Assembly: GCA_003254905.1 (NCBI GenBank)
Contig: QANU01058179.1
Coordinates: forward strand, 1 to 64,000
DNA: 64,000 nt
DNA from: Nissolia schottii
Taxonomy: Eukaryota; Streptophyta; Magnoliopsida; Fabales; Fabaceae
Direction of reading: 5' to 3'
Shown piece after piece: positions 46,181 to 57,802 of the stretch. Below the pieces are notes generated by a model that made no database searches, was not told the origin of the DNA, and saw only the letters and a list, made by a program, of their open reading frames with translations. Within the stretch, counting starts at the first letter, position 1. Every line of letters starts with the position of its first letter. A program made the translations under genes and the position numbers.

Positions 46181-46885
46181 AGGTTAATAACAGCTTATCC
46201 TATATTATAGATTTTGTGTACTTAATTTTTTAACGTTGCCAAATGTGAAATTCAACCCCTCAAGCACATTCAACCTCTTAAGCATTTTAAATAGTACAAA
46301 TAAGACCTTCTATCACTTTGAACGTCTAAAAGGACGGTTAGGATACATGTGTCAATCATTATTGTAAAGATAAAATTTTCCTTTCTTTAAAATAAAAATA
46401 AAAGAAAAACTATTAAAAAAAAACTCAATTCTCTCAAATCCTTTCATGGTGACCTCCCTCTCCCTTTCTAAATAGAACCCAATACCCCAACCCCTTTCAT
46501 GCTTATCACCATTGTCGCAAACGTCATCTACATACCTCCTACGTTGCTTCTTGTGTCACTTCCTATGCCACCTCTATTCTTTAGTTTTTTCAATTTTCTT
46601 CTATGATTGCTTCTGATTTCTGCTGTCGGTGCTATTTTTCTTGTTGTTGTCCATTTTTTATTTTAAAAAAATTAGATTTTTTTTATTTTAAAGAAAGGAT
46701 AATTTTGCCATTACATACATCATGTAACATACAGATGTGTACTAACGAACCTTTTAGACGTTAAAAATGATGGAATGTCTTATTTACATTATTTAAAAAG
46801 CTTAGAGGGTTGAATTCCATATTTTACAACATTAAAGATTAAGTACACAACAGTCATAATACAGGAGGTACGTTGCTATTAACCC
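46181..46885. mobile_element. MITE or MULE-like element with inverted repeats of about 190 bp
   Basis: The left end (GGTTAATAACAGCTTATCCT, later AAATTCAACCCCTCAAGC and GAACGTCTAAAAGGACGGTT) and the right end read backwards (GGTTAATAGCAACGTACCTC, GAATTCAACCCTCTAAGC, AACGTCTAAAAGGTTCGTTA) pair along about 190 bp. The flanks are T-runs on both sides, so a 9-bp T duplication is possible but not provable. The interior is pyrimidine-rich without a gene. Confidence 0.8.
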
Positions 46886-47210
46886 TTTTTTTTCTTGAGA
46901 AAATGAGTTCAAAATTTAAATAACTTAATAACTATTTCTACCCACTAACACGTATTTTCTTTAATTGTAATATTTAATTATGTTTTAATTATATTAAAGA
47001 ATAAAATATTTATTACATAAAAAATGTTGTTTGACATGCATAAAAGACCTGTCAAGCCCCCACCGAGTATATATAGTATACACACACATATATATAATGT
47101 TACATTGCAAGAGAAAAACTTTCTTTTGAGAGTCCGTCATTATTTTTGCCGAAGGAATCCATTAATGAAAATAACTATTAAATTGCAAGCGAATATTAAA
47201 AATTTAATAA

Positions 47211-47899
47211 AGAGTAAAATACACTCTCCTATCCTAAAATATGTCCAAATTACACCCTACTCACCTCTATCTTGAAAACATACACTCTCTTCCCCTTAAG
47301 AATAAAAGTAAGCTACAATTTAATCATTTTTCATATTTTTGACCAAAATACCTTTCACAAATAATTTTACACATTAAAACGCATTTAACAAAATAAAATA
47401 ATATGATTAATAATAATATAAAAATGCCTATGCATAACTATAAAACTTATTCTATTAATAAAATAATTTATTAATAAAAAAATTATAATAATTTTAAAAG
47501 AGAGTATTAAGTATTTTATTAAAAATTAATTTAAAAATATTAATATATATTTTTATACACATTATTATTTTAAAATGAATTGCTAAAAAAATAATTAATT
47601 TTTGCTTTTAAAATTATCATAAATTGTTAATACTTAATTAATAATTTATTCTTTGAAAAGAATAATTTTATATAATTATTAGGATCATATATTAATAATT
47701 TTATATTATTATTAGTCATAATTTTTATTTTATTAAAAAAACTAATGTGTATAATTATTTATGAAGGGTATATTGATTAAAAAAATGTAAAAAAGGATTA
47801 AAATGTGTTTATTTTTATTTGTTAGATAAGAGAGTGTAAGTTTTCAAAATGAGTGTGTAATTTAAGTATATCTTAAAAGAGAGATGTATTTTATACTCT
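47211..47899. mobile_element. AT-rich MITE with inverted repeats of about 150 bp
   Basis: The left end (AGAGTAAAATACACTCTCCT, ACCTCTATCTTGAAAACATA) and the right end read backwards (AGAGTATAAAATACATCTCT, CTCATTTTGAAAACTTACAC) pair over about 150 bp. The middle (47340-47760) is almost pure A/T. It abuts the broken plant-mobile-domain gene and probably inserted in or beside it. Confidence 0.75.
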
Positions 47900-47904
47900 T
47901 CCGT

Positions 47905-48755
47905 AAAAACCACGCTGTGGGGATTTTCTCATACAATGCCCACTGACTCCTACCATCAAAGTGATTTGCCTAATCTCTCGTCCAACCAGTAATAGTCCGA
48001 CCTTCAACGGGAAGGCCAAGTATGACTGCAACGTCCTGCAGTGTAATACTGCACTCTCCAAAAGGTAGATGGAAAGTGTGGGTCTCAAGAAACCACCTCT
48101 CTACCAGGGCACTATCATACTAGAATGCTGGTATAATGTGCGCAACATCCCAGAATCGGGCAGCCACCAGTCCTTGCTCCATCAGTTGATGCGGTTCATG
48201 GAAATTTGTGTATTGTCTTGTCTCCAACACTCGAGGCTACAAAATGACATAAAAAAAGGGTATTCAGACTAATTACGCTCATAAAAAGTGACTTGAATTA
48301 AAATTATAAAATATGAAAACACATGTTGGCGAAATTAGTTTCTTTTACAGTGAAATCCATAAATTAATTGATTATCAATCTACAATAACTTTATAGATCT
48401 AACATTCAAGTTTAATAAAATACTCATTCAATAACAATATTTTATCAATCTACAAACATTTTATCTATAAATCTACACGAGCATTTTTGATCTACACTAA
48501 CCTAACATCTGTCTTATCAATCTATCAAACATTTTAATTATAAATTTATAAATCTAACATTGAAGGCATTTCATCAAACACTTTACTTGCACTAAAAGTT
48601 TTCATAATTTCTACAACGCTAGCATAAATAGAAACACAAGAATGTTATGGTAAAAGTATCTACGTACCTAGATATTCACTCGAGGTTGGATGTAGTTAAC
48701 ATCGTTCAGACGCATCAAATTTCCATCTTCCATTGCATTACGAATCAAAAATTCA
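47905..48755 (-). pseudogene. Plant mobile domain (MAIN-like) pseudogene
   Basis: On the minus strand the block 48235-47925 reads in one frame through FHEPHQLMEQGLVAARFWDV, ALVERWFLETHTFHLPFGEC and SITLQDVAVILGLPVEGRTI, then TG. This is the aminotransferase-like plant mobile domain found in MAIN-type genes and in Mutator and gypsy elements. Two in-frame stops interrupt it (after IIPAF and after GWTRD). An upstream exon-like piece at about 48755-48680 reads MEDGNLMRLNDVNYIQPRV, like the N-terminus of such proteins. The 3' side is cut by the MITE ending at 47899. It is non-functional as read. Confidence 0.75.
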
Positions 48756-50195
48756 ACCCCACAAGATTTCTAGAGAGGGAGAGATTTTTTAGAGGGATGA
48801 AAAGTTTGAATTGTGAAAGAGTCATTTTTAACTGACTCCTATTTATAGGTACTACATATAAGTCGATTTAAATTTTGTCTTAAAAAGGGAGAATCTCAAA
48901 CAATTTGACCAAAGTTGCAATTAAAATGATCGGGAAAGAGTATAAAATTTGGGTGCCATTTAACTTGGGGCTCCTGGACAGGCCCATAGCACGTAGCCAA
49001 TCAGAATGGCTTTATATGCAATGTTGCGTCAGCCATGAATATATCGGGTGATGGCTAAGCCAGTAAAAGTGGAAAAGTTTTTAAATTAAAATTTGACCCC
49101 GCTATGGTATGTCAGCAACCCAAATCAAATCAAAGGCTTCTCTATCCTCTATCCTCCATCATATTGCGAAACCCCATTTCAACCTCACTCCGATCTGATC
49201 TCCCTCTCCCTTTCAATAATGGCGAATCCCCATTGCCGCCGCTTGCCGTCCCTTTGACAGATGGAGTTCATGCAATAACAATCTTCCATCTCTTTTTATA
49301 TTTTGTATTTTAATGACAGATTTTTAACATTTCAATAATGTTCGTCAAAGTTTTTCCCGTCTTTTTAAATGAAATGAGTGAATAACCCAATACCAAAATA
49401 GTTTACGCTAGGTAGGAGTAGGACAACGTGAATTGCTCGAGTCAGTTTGGGAATCCGTGAACAGATGGGAGTGTGATAATGTTCACATGCGAGAGGAAGT
49501 CAGCAATTAGTGAGTGGGTCTGAATTAATTTCAGGGAATATTTATCTAGGGTGACAAACAATTTTACTAACTTTATGAGGTAGAAACAAAAATTGAAAAA
49601 ACACAGCCTTTAGCCGGTTGAAACCAAGGAGGTTCGTAGTGGACTCGAACATTCGAGACCCAGGTTAAATTATCAGTTGATAGCAATTGACAATTACACC
49701 GCATGAATCGTTGTCGACAACTAGACAAGAAAGCATTGTAGCAAGAACATAATCCCAAGAGTAACCTTGGTTTTGCAAAACAATGGGCAGATCCTGTTTC
49801 AAACAAGCCCAAATTTCCAATAATCTTAACCCTGCCTAACACCATACTAATATGGAAAAACTGATCTCGAATTAGTTGGTTAAGCACGTTTGGGTTTGTG
49901 TTGTTGCAGAGTTATTACTCATTTAGCTCTTGAATCTCTAGGTCCAAAGTCACTTTAATCCATATAATTCAAAAATGAATTTTTTAATCTCTAAAATTAT
50001 ATGTAAAAAGATCAAGTTATTCATTTAATTGATTACCATTATTATTTCACCAAGTTTTCGTTGATTTATCATATTATTGAGACTTTAACCACTAAGACTA
50101 TAAATGCGTTATAATTTCACCTAAGACAGCAAATGAGATTATGAAAGAATTGCTGGTGATAAATAAAAGTGTGGTAGAAACTAAGATTTACAGTC
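48756..50195. other. Stretch without recognised genes
   Basis: The part 48960-49310 is likely the promoter-side sequence of the mobile-domain element. A 104-codon minus frame at 49573-49887 shows no domain. Confidence 0.45.
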
Positions 50196-50199
50196 TCAA

Positions 50200-50560
50200 G
50201 TGTGACGACAACCATATTTTGATAAGATGACAACGACATTCTTATCCCACTATGTAGGGTCGACTACATGGATCAAGCAATGTCAAAGTGTCCTATCAAG
50301 AGGTCATGTTTTCATGTAAATTATTAACTTCTAAATCTCCCCCTCCCTCTAACTATTAAATTACCCGTCACTTAATCTACTCTCCTCACTAGGGCTTCTA
50401 GTGGTCTTCTTCTTATATGGCCAAACCACTTAAGAAGGGATTCTACCATCTTTGGTATTATAAGTGCTACCCCGACTTTCTCCCTATTGCAATTGTTTCT
50501 AATCCACACATCCATAGTAACATCCTCATTTCCACAACATTGAGTTGTTCATTTAATACG
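50200..50560 (-). mobile_element. RTE-type LINE, 5'-truncated 3' end
   Basis: On the minus strand the sequence reads the C-terminal tail of a plant RTE reverse-transcriptase protein (WMCGLETIAIGRKSGVA, then LLKWFGHIRRRPLEALVRRVD). It is followed by the 3' UTR ending GACCCTACATAGTGGGATAA then GAATGTCGTTGTCATC, a variant of the conserved RTE tail. Everything upstream of this tail is missing, as usual for 5'-truncated LINE copies. The frame is degraded. Confidence 0.8.
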
Positions 50561-50983
50561 GCAAATTAATAAAATCATGATGACACAGCAATTGAATGAC
50601 TTATTTGACCAACCATTTACAATTTCAAGGATTAAAAACACCAAAACGAGCATTAATGCAAGTTTTCTTCAAAGATGGTTTGGATTTTAGAAACTAATCG
50701 GTAAACACATGAGGAGGTTCAATTTCTTTAATCTGGTAAGATTGTCCGCTTATTCCATAGAGTACAGGAACTGAGCACATTAATGATTCGACTCCTCACA
50801 AAAGGCAACATCAGAATGAGGATGATGAAAAGAACAAACCCAGATTTCGCTCTTCCATTTCTGTAGTTGGTTCCAGCAAGTCTTCACACGATCCATTATT
50901 TTGAACTACCAGAGATCACAAAACTAATGAAAAAGAACAATTACATCAGAAAAGTTCTCATCCCATCATTGCCTTGGACGCAC
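50561..50983. other. 3' flank of the NDUFB8 gene
   Basis: No other gene is recognised. It probably includes the 3' untranslated region of the gene to the right. Confidence 0.5.
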
Positions 50984-53900
50984 CTATGGTTCACCACCAA
51001 GCTCCACTCGCAGATTGTCATATGGATATACTTTGGGTGTCTGACACAAGAAAATAATATAGAAATCTATCAGCCTAAGTGCTAAATGTGGCATTATTGT
51101 CATTGCAAATGAAGCTTTAAAACAGAGAATATAAACGAAAATAACACCTAAGAGTACAATAGGATACACACAGATCACACAGACCACACAGACCACAATA
51201 AGGGTAGATAATAACGGACAAAAGTCACAAAACCTCCCGTAGTCCACAGGACCACGGAACTATGTTGTTTTCTTTTAACCAAACAATTAAAAAAAATCAT
51301 TTTATATACAGCTTCAGGTTAAAAATTAAGAATTACAACAATGACGTCAACAATGCTGCTAGTATTAGGAATAGATTTGGTAATTTTAAGATCAAAGGTA
51401 TCGTGTTTTTAAAGGATTTTAATGAAGTGTCTGACATATGTTCTAACTTCTTTCAACCCCTTTCCACCAATCTCTATTTCAAATATATCATATCACAAAC
51501 TTAGTTCTGCATGTCACAAGCACGGCCTTGGTAGTTAGAGATCAAAAAAATAGTTAATAACAAAAATGTATAACAGAGGGGAAAGGTAAGAGACATCAAG
51601 TGAGAAATTAGGAACTCGGGTACTAGGCAAAGCAAGAGATCTATCAAAAATCCCCACGTTGTATTCCCATTAGAAATAATAAATACTTTCTTGGTATTTT
51701 CTGAGTTCAATCAACAGGCATCAAAGGTCCCAATCGGAGAGCCCTGGACAGATCAAAGAAGCCTGGAGATAAACAGGGAGCAACAGAGATTTAAAGAGGA
51801 AAAGGTATCTTGTCCCAAGTTTTGGGACACGAGGTTCGCGAGCCTCACAAGAATGGAGGGCATGGTTCAGGAGACACTACAAAAGGTTGCGCAAAGCTGC
51901 TAACCTCAAAGGAATAGGTACGTGATCCCACAGCTCAACGGATGTAATGTTGGTGCTTGGCTGAGAAAGGTGTGAGCGTGAGATCATTTTCCTTTTTTTG
52001 GATAAAATAGCATGAGATCATTTTCTTGTGCACGGTGCACAGGATGCACAAAGATTACACTTACGGGAGGAAAAAACTACCCTTAAAGGTTGGGAACTTG
52101 TCTGGTGCCAATGTTGTAGAGTGCACAACCCAGATGCAACATGGGTGGCATTTGTGAAGGCAATATTCAAATATTTCCAACTAGATGCCCTTGGGTCTAT
52201 TATGGGGGTGAAAAGCTACTAAGCACGGGTACGACACGGCAACACGACATGGATATGGGGATACAACATTTTCTTAAAAATATAGGATACGGCACAGCTG
52301 GGATACGCTGTATAATAAAACATAAAATAATATATTATAAATAAAAAACAACAAATTATAGACATAAAAATAGATGTAATTCACATAAAAATAAACAAAT
52401 TGTCTCAATGTACTGTACTTATTAAAAAATAAAATTAATATCCTTCATTCTAATGTCCTCATCCACTATTAGTATTTTGCATCTTCCGTTTCGAGATTTG
52501 AAAACTGAAATTGCACACGCAAACACAGTGAGGGCGCGCATATCTGCGTATCCCACGTATCCGACACAGATACGGCAGCCTTCAGCGCGTATCCATGCTT
52601 TAAAGGTGAAAAGTCTGCTGAAGAGGAATAGGTGGAGGATACAAGAATGTGGGGAAAGACAAAGAGAACCTTCAAAGAGAAGGTGACCATCACAACCAAA
52701 GATTAAGAACAATTAGTCCTTGATACATTTATTCAATATCAAGAAACCCATTGGGTGTTGCAACTAAGAAATTGGAAGTGGGTATGGTGGAAGATCATCC
52801 AAAGCGTCACAGAGGGGAATAAGGATACATACGGTAACCACAGAAGGAGTTGAGAGAAGAATGGAAACTGTCATTGGGTTGTGCACAATCATAGAGAGAA
52901 GCAATATCCCCAATCACCGCCACTACCATGCTAGAGCGACAGACAAAGGGGTGACTAGAATGGGTCACCAAAAGATGAGGGAGGGTAGGGTCATACAACC
53001 ATTACAGTGATTCTGCGTACCAGTGAGGTGTTTTCTCAGGTAGTATGGGCAGCCACTGCTCAACCTTACCATGGAAGAACGATAAAGGGAAAGGAGAAGG
53101 AGACTGGGGCAAAACTGGTGTTCCATCAGCCAAGGTTGTTAGACAGGCCTAAGCGATGGACCTTGATAGTTAGATTCAGTTAGTAACAAAATGTATAAAC
53201 AAGGGTATTAGGAAAGGAAAGAGGCATTAGTTGAAATATTAGGAACTAGGGAAAACAAGGGATCCCTAGAATATTCCTACACCATTTTACAATAATACAT
53301 ACTTTCTTGGTTTCCTGGCTATTACCTGCTCCAGTTCTATCACATGCTGAGTAAGAATATACATACTTTCTTTAAGAGACCCCAGATATAAAAAGATGCT
53401 AACTAAATCCTTATTCTTGACAATGTGATAGGCAGTAAACCCAGAAGATCTGAAGTATGGGAATATAAAACAACTCAAAATGCAACTGCTCAACAAGGAG
53501 TAAAGACTGAAAACAACAATACTTCCTTCCAAGACTCAGCACTCTCGATTGGCCACAACCAACCTTGAAAATAATACTTGACGAACAACTACCATAAACT
53601 TAAAAGCAGCAAATATCCTACTAGTTACATATCAATGACCGCAAAATTTAGCTAGACAATGGCCTAATTAGTAATCTGCAGTTACATAATGAAAACTTCA
53701 CCGCCGGTCACCATTCTCCAGTACACTATTATCTCACATTGCTAGAAATCGTGTTAATGAAGAATTCATTTTAAAGATCACAAGGTAAAGAAGGCATTAT
53801 CAGATAGTCACAAATTCAAGTACATCTACTTCATTGAAATTCAAAACACAACTTGAAGCATAGAAACAAAATAGAGCCAAATCCCAATTTAACACCAAGC

Positions 53901-54523
53901 AAAGTGATCAAGAGGAGCGAACTCGAAGTAGAAGACTTACAAAGGGAATCTTGGAGGCCTTGTCGTTCCACACCGCCAAAAATCCCAGACCCGCAAAAAA
54001 ACTCAATCCCCCACACAGCCAGGCCAATGCTTCATACTGGTTTCAAATTTAAAAAAACAAATAAATAAAATTAAGAACTATTTCATTCGTCCATTACCCA
54101 AAATTTTCCCTACACTAAATAATTTGGGGAATAATTTTTTTACCTTTCCAACCGTATCAGCAATACGATCTATACAGGGTTCGGGAAATGGAGTGCCGTT
54201 GTCCCACATGAGTTCGTCATTGACCGGGAGCTGAAACACCAGACATAATAGCAATGGTAGTAAATAATAAAGACAGCAATAATTTTGGGGATTCAGTGAA
54301 AATTGAGGTGAAAAATTAATTAAAAGAAATGCGAAAATGATAGAATGAAGGGGTTAGGTTTAAGAGAAAGGGATAGAATACGAACGGGTTTGTCAGGGAC
54401 GATGTGTTTGCCGACGGGGAGGCCCATGCCGGAGCGGAGGCGAAGAGAGGAAGCTACGGATCGGGAAATGACGCCGTTTCCGCCCAAGATCCTCGATGCC
54501 GCGTTCGTCAATCTCCCTGCCAT
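50984..54523 (-). CDS. NDUFB8: Mitochondrial complex I subunit NDUFB8 (ASHI), four exons
   Basis: Exons: 54386-54523, 54144-54230, 53941-54036 and 50984-51040, all in phase 0 with GT/AG introns, coding for 125 residues, the length I recall for the plant protein. It is an accessory subunit of the membrane arm of respiratory complex I in the inner mitochondrial membrane. Recognisable parts are MAGRLTNAASRILGGNG (N-terminus with targeting-type Arg/Ser residues), GMGLPVGKHIVPDKP, NDELMWDNGTPFPEPCIDRI, a single membrane helix at about 79-98 (LAWLCGGLSFFAGLGFLAVW) and the C-terminus PKVYPYDNLRVELGGEP. An upstream in-frame Met (54592) would add 23 residues, but the chosen Met matches the family start. 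The third intron is 2.9 kb and holds repeats. Confidence 0.93.
51517..53320. mobile_element. Possible degenerate LTR element in NDUFB8 intron 3
   Basis: Two direct repeats of about 180 bp (51530-51705 and 53155-53315) share AACAAAAATGTATAA, ATTAGGAACT and ATACTTTCTTGGT in order, roughly three quarters alike. They may be old LTRs around about 1.4 kb of internal DNA. No retrotransposon domain could be read between them. Confidence 0.4.
52221..52600. mobile_element. MITE in NDUFB8 intron 3
   Basis: The left end AAGCACGGGTACGACACGG and the right end read backwards (AAGCATGGATACGCGCTG) are similar. Repeats of GGATACG and CGTATCC occur near the ends, and the middle is A/T-rich. No clear target duplication. 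Confidence 0.55.
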
Positions 54524-55242
54524 GACTGCTGATTTCTTTCTCTTGATTCTTCGTTTTCGTTCTCCACAACCGAGGCTTTGCTTGTCCCACACAGTGCAAC
54601 ATTCCCCTGACTATGAAGAGTGCATACGACTTCGTTTCGGGGTTTTCGGTGTCGTAACTGGGTTGGACCTTCCTTTCTTATTCTATTTCAATATTGGACT
54701 CATGATCAACTACTATCACAACGAGATGTGGCCCAGCCCTACCACATGATATGGGTTTGGACTAAACAAAAGATAGAAGGAGGGATACTGGATCTACAAG
54801 TAAAGAATTTTGAGTTCATAATATAGTTGTACATTGGGCCAAGAAAATAGACATGTAAATCATTAATAAGGTTCAGTACTAGACTGATATTGAGACCAAA
54901 AATAAGTACTACACTGGTGAAAAAATATTTTTTAATAGTGAACATCTCACTAAAATATTTTATTATTGGATTAATAAGTAAAAATGGATATTATTACTCA
55001 CTTTTTTGATATAATAGTAAAATGTTTCACTTTATTCTCTAAAGTGAAATGTTCACATGTATACATGACTTAAATAATTTTCATTAAACTTATAATTTAT
55101 GGCGACAAATTAGAAGAGACCAGCGGATTATTTGTGCGTTGCACATTGTTAAAGATTAATAAGTTCAAAAATTGTTAATAACATGTCATATATAATATCT
55201 ATATAAAACAGATATTAAAAAAATCATTTTTTTACTCTATGA
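54524..55242. other. Promoter side of NDUFB8 and flank
   Basis: The first 100-200 bp should hold the promoter and 5' UTR of the gene on the minus strand. No clear TATA box was identified. No other gene is visible. Confidence 0.5.
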
Positions 55243-55689
55243 TTGCGTTTGGTTGTTGAGACAGGACAATATTACAAAGACATAGGATTGTCAAACGGGC
55301 TAGCCCGACCCATTCTGCCCAAGCTAACCCGCGGGCCTAAACAGGCTTTTACTATTCACGAGCCGATTTTTATATGTTTGGTCTGTCTATTTATGTGGGT
55401 AAATGGGTTAGTCCGTGAGTTATGCCTATTAATAGACCAATTTGGCTCGCAGTTTAAATGGGTCAGGCATAGACGGACTTTTGCTATTCGCGGGCCAAAT
55501 TTTATATGTTTGGTAACCAGTAAACGGGTTGGGCTCATTTTGACAGCCCTACATAGACATAAAAATAAAGACATAAAAAATAAGATGACAAATTAGTCTT
55601 ATATTCTAATATGTGACAGTGTACAAGACACATTTATCCTCACATCTCTCTATTTGTTGTCTCGAGACGATTACCAAATTAAACACTAC
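55243..55689. mobile_element. MITE, family 2, interrupted by another MITE
   Basis: The left end TTGCGTTTGGTTGTTGAGAC and the right end read backwards (GGTAGTGTTTAATTTGGTAA, TCGTCTCGAGACAACAAATA) are family 2 termini. The element is split by an insertion at 55284-55550. Confidence 0.6.
55284..55550. mobile_element. hAT-like MITE nested in the family 2 MITE
   Basis: The left end AGGATTGTCAAACGGGCTAG, then CCCGACCC, and the right end read backwards, AGGGCTGTCAAAATGAGCCC, then AACCC, are inverted. The interior has a direct duplication of about 40 bp (TTTTACTATTCACGAGCC near 55350 and TTTTGCTATTCGCGGGCC near 55477). Non-coding. Confidence 0.65.
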
Positions 55690-57802
55690 CTTAATGTTTT
55701 CTTTGTTCATAGTCTATTCTGCTGAAACTTTGAGACTGTTCTATCTTCCACGTGTTTGACAAAAATCCTCATTCTGGTTTTTGTGGTTCCGTTGCTGGTA
55801 TAACTATTCATGTTGGACAGGAGCAAGGAAGAGAACACACTAGCTTATTATGAGTTTGAAGGTAGCGTTCTCATTATTATTGTCGGGGATTTAAATTGTC
55901 TTCCACCGATAAGATCTTGCTCAGGAGTCCAATGTTTTGTTACTTCATTGCTTCTTTTTTATTTTCATCTCATGTTTTCATAGTATAATATATGAATTTC
56001 TGGTTCGAGATAATGATTCTGTTTAGACATTATCCTTCAACTTTGTGTATGTATAGTGATGAGTGCAGGTTTTAACTATTAAATACATAAATTTTGTGTG
56101 AGAGTAAGGGTCTAGGCTCTTGCATTGTTGACATGAAACCTAAAGAAATAAGGCAGCATTGAAAGAGAGTGTGCAGGCTTTATGTAATTGCAAACTCCTA
56201 CTCCAGGCTGCAGTGCGATGTACCACATGCTAACTGTGGTGGCTGAGATTGAAGAGTAAGCCTAACGGGTAAATTTAAAAATATTGCATTTTATGTGGAT
56301 ATGATGTGTGTCAAGGACATATGCAAGGATGGAGAGGAATTCAATAAAATAGTTATTGGAGAGAAATGGCATATATATAATCTTAAGGACCTCATTCACA
56401 TGTTTGATGCTCAATCTCAATCCATATTCATCTTTTTGCAAACATTGTTGATTGTCGTCTTAAAGCTTCTTCATTTTTTTTACCTTCACCTTTTTGCTGT
56501 TAAGAATGGCTTGGCTGGAAGATGGGACAATCAATTCAAAGTTTAACGAGATCATTTTGAATGTGGAAAGTTTATATTCATTCTCATTATGCTGGATTTT
56601 TCTGTGATGTTTTCTAGCTGTTGGCACTTGGTGCTTATTTCCTTTGCAATGTTATGTTTGACCAGGATTGTTTAATGCTTGGGTGATCACTTTTTGGTCC
56701 TTTTGTCCTGGTCTCTATCAGAGACCTATCATCCGTGAGGCGCTCCGGGAAGTTTATCTCTCATTGGCTCCACGCATGTGTGATAGTTCTTAGCCTTGGT
56801 TTGTTTTATTTATGGGGGAAAAAAATACAAGTGGAGTTTGAAGGAAAGAAGATTAAGAAATAGGAGGGATGATAGTAATAGTAGGGAATCGGATTTTGTA
56901 ATTATGATGTTATGCTATGTCTCACGTTTATGATGGTGTTTGTCTGGTTTCTTTCCTATTTATTCAGTAAATGATGTCTCTGCATAGATGCATCCTTGGA
57001 GGAGTTTGTTGTGGTAAAGTTAGGATCTATGGAGTCTGAGTAAGTTTTAATTATATGGTAGAGTTTGTGATCTATGGTAGAGTTTGTCGTTAATACCACG
57101 TGTAAGATTTAATTGAATTTATACTAGAAATTAAAACACCAACAAAAATAAAAATTTAGATTAAATACAAAGTGTACCTTATTAATCCATTATAGCAATG
57201 AGCATCATTCCTTGAATCTAGTTACAAAAGAACTCACCCCTTGTTAGACTAGAGTGGAGATTCTGCCATCATATATNAATCCAATAATACATGGTAACCA
57301 ATCAAGTTATTCATTCAACCCATTTATAAAACTGAAAAATCCATCGACCAATACTAGCCCATATATAAAAAATTCTAACATTTTGTCTTTAAAGAAATAA
57401 CAGCCAAGGTGCAGTAAAAATCTAGTAAAACTGTACAAGAGGCACAACGAGGACAGCTGCAGAAGATTTTTTTGATTAACAGACAGTTACAGAAAATGTG
57501 AAATATAATTAACTGGCTAAATACTTGATACCAAAATACATATCACAGGATCCAGCATTACGTATCAGCTAAACATATCAACAAACATAAACCATTATAA
57601 AGGGGTAGGATCGGATAAAAGGAAGCTATAGCTTCCTTGTAGCTGTAGTCATCCCCAGTTCGCATTGGATAAAAACTAATCCAAACTCCAAACAGGCTGC
57701 AAAATTAGGCCAAGCCATACATATCTCGTGGGAAAAAGAACACAGGAAAATTATAGGACAAGATAAAGCCAATAACCACATTGTACTCCAAAGAGAGTGA
57801 AT
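55690..57802. other. Stretch without recognised genes, with an assembly gap at 57277
   Basis: An 83-codon frame at 56295-56546 has no domain. A single N lies at 57277. The last 200-500 bp probably include the 3' untranslated region of the LDH gene. Confidence 0.5.

Noticed and set aside
49600..49660. tRNA-like phrase GGTTCGTAGTGGACTCGAAC
   Set aside because: No cloverleaf, anticodon arm or acceptor stem can be folded around it.
51691..51903. 70-codon frame as a retrotransposon gag start
   Set aside because: It lies after one of the direct repeats but shows no gag motif, and the other strand and frames are equally open.
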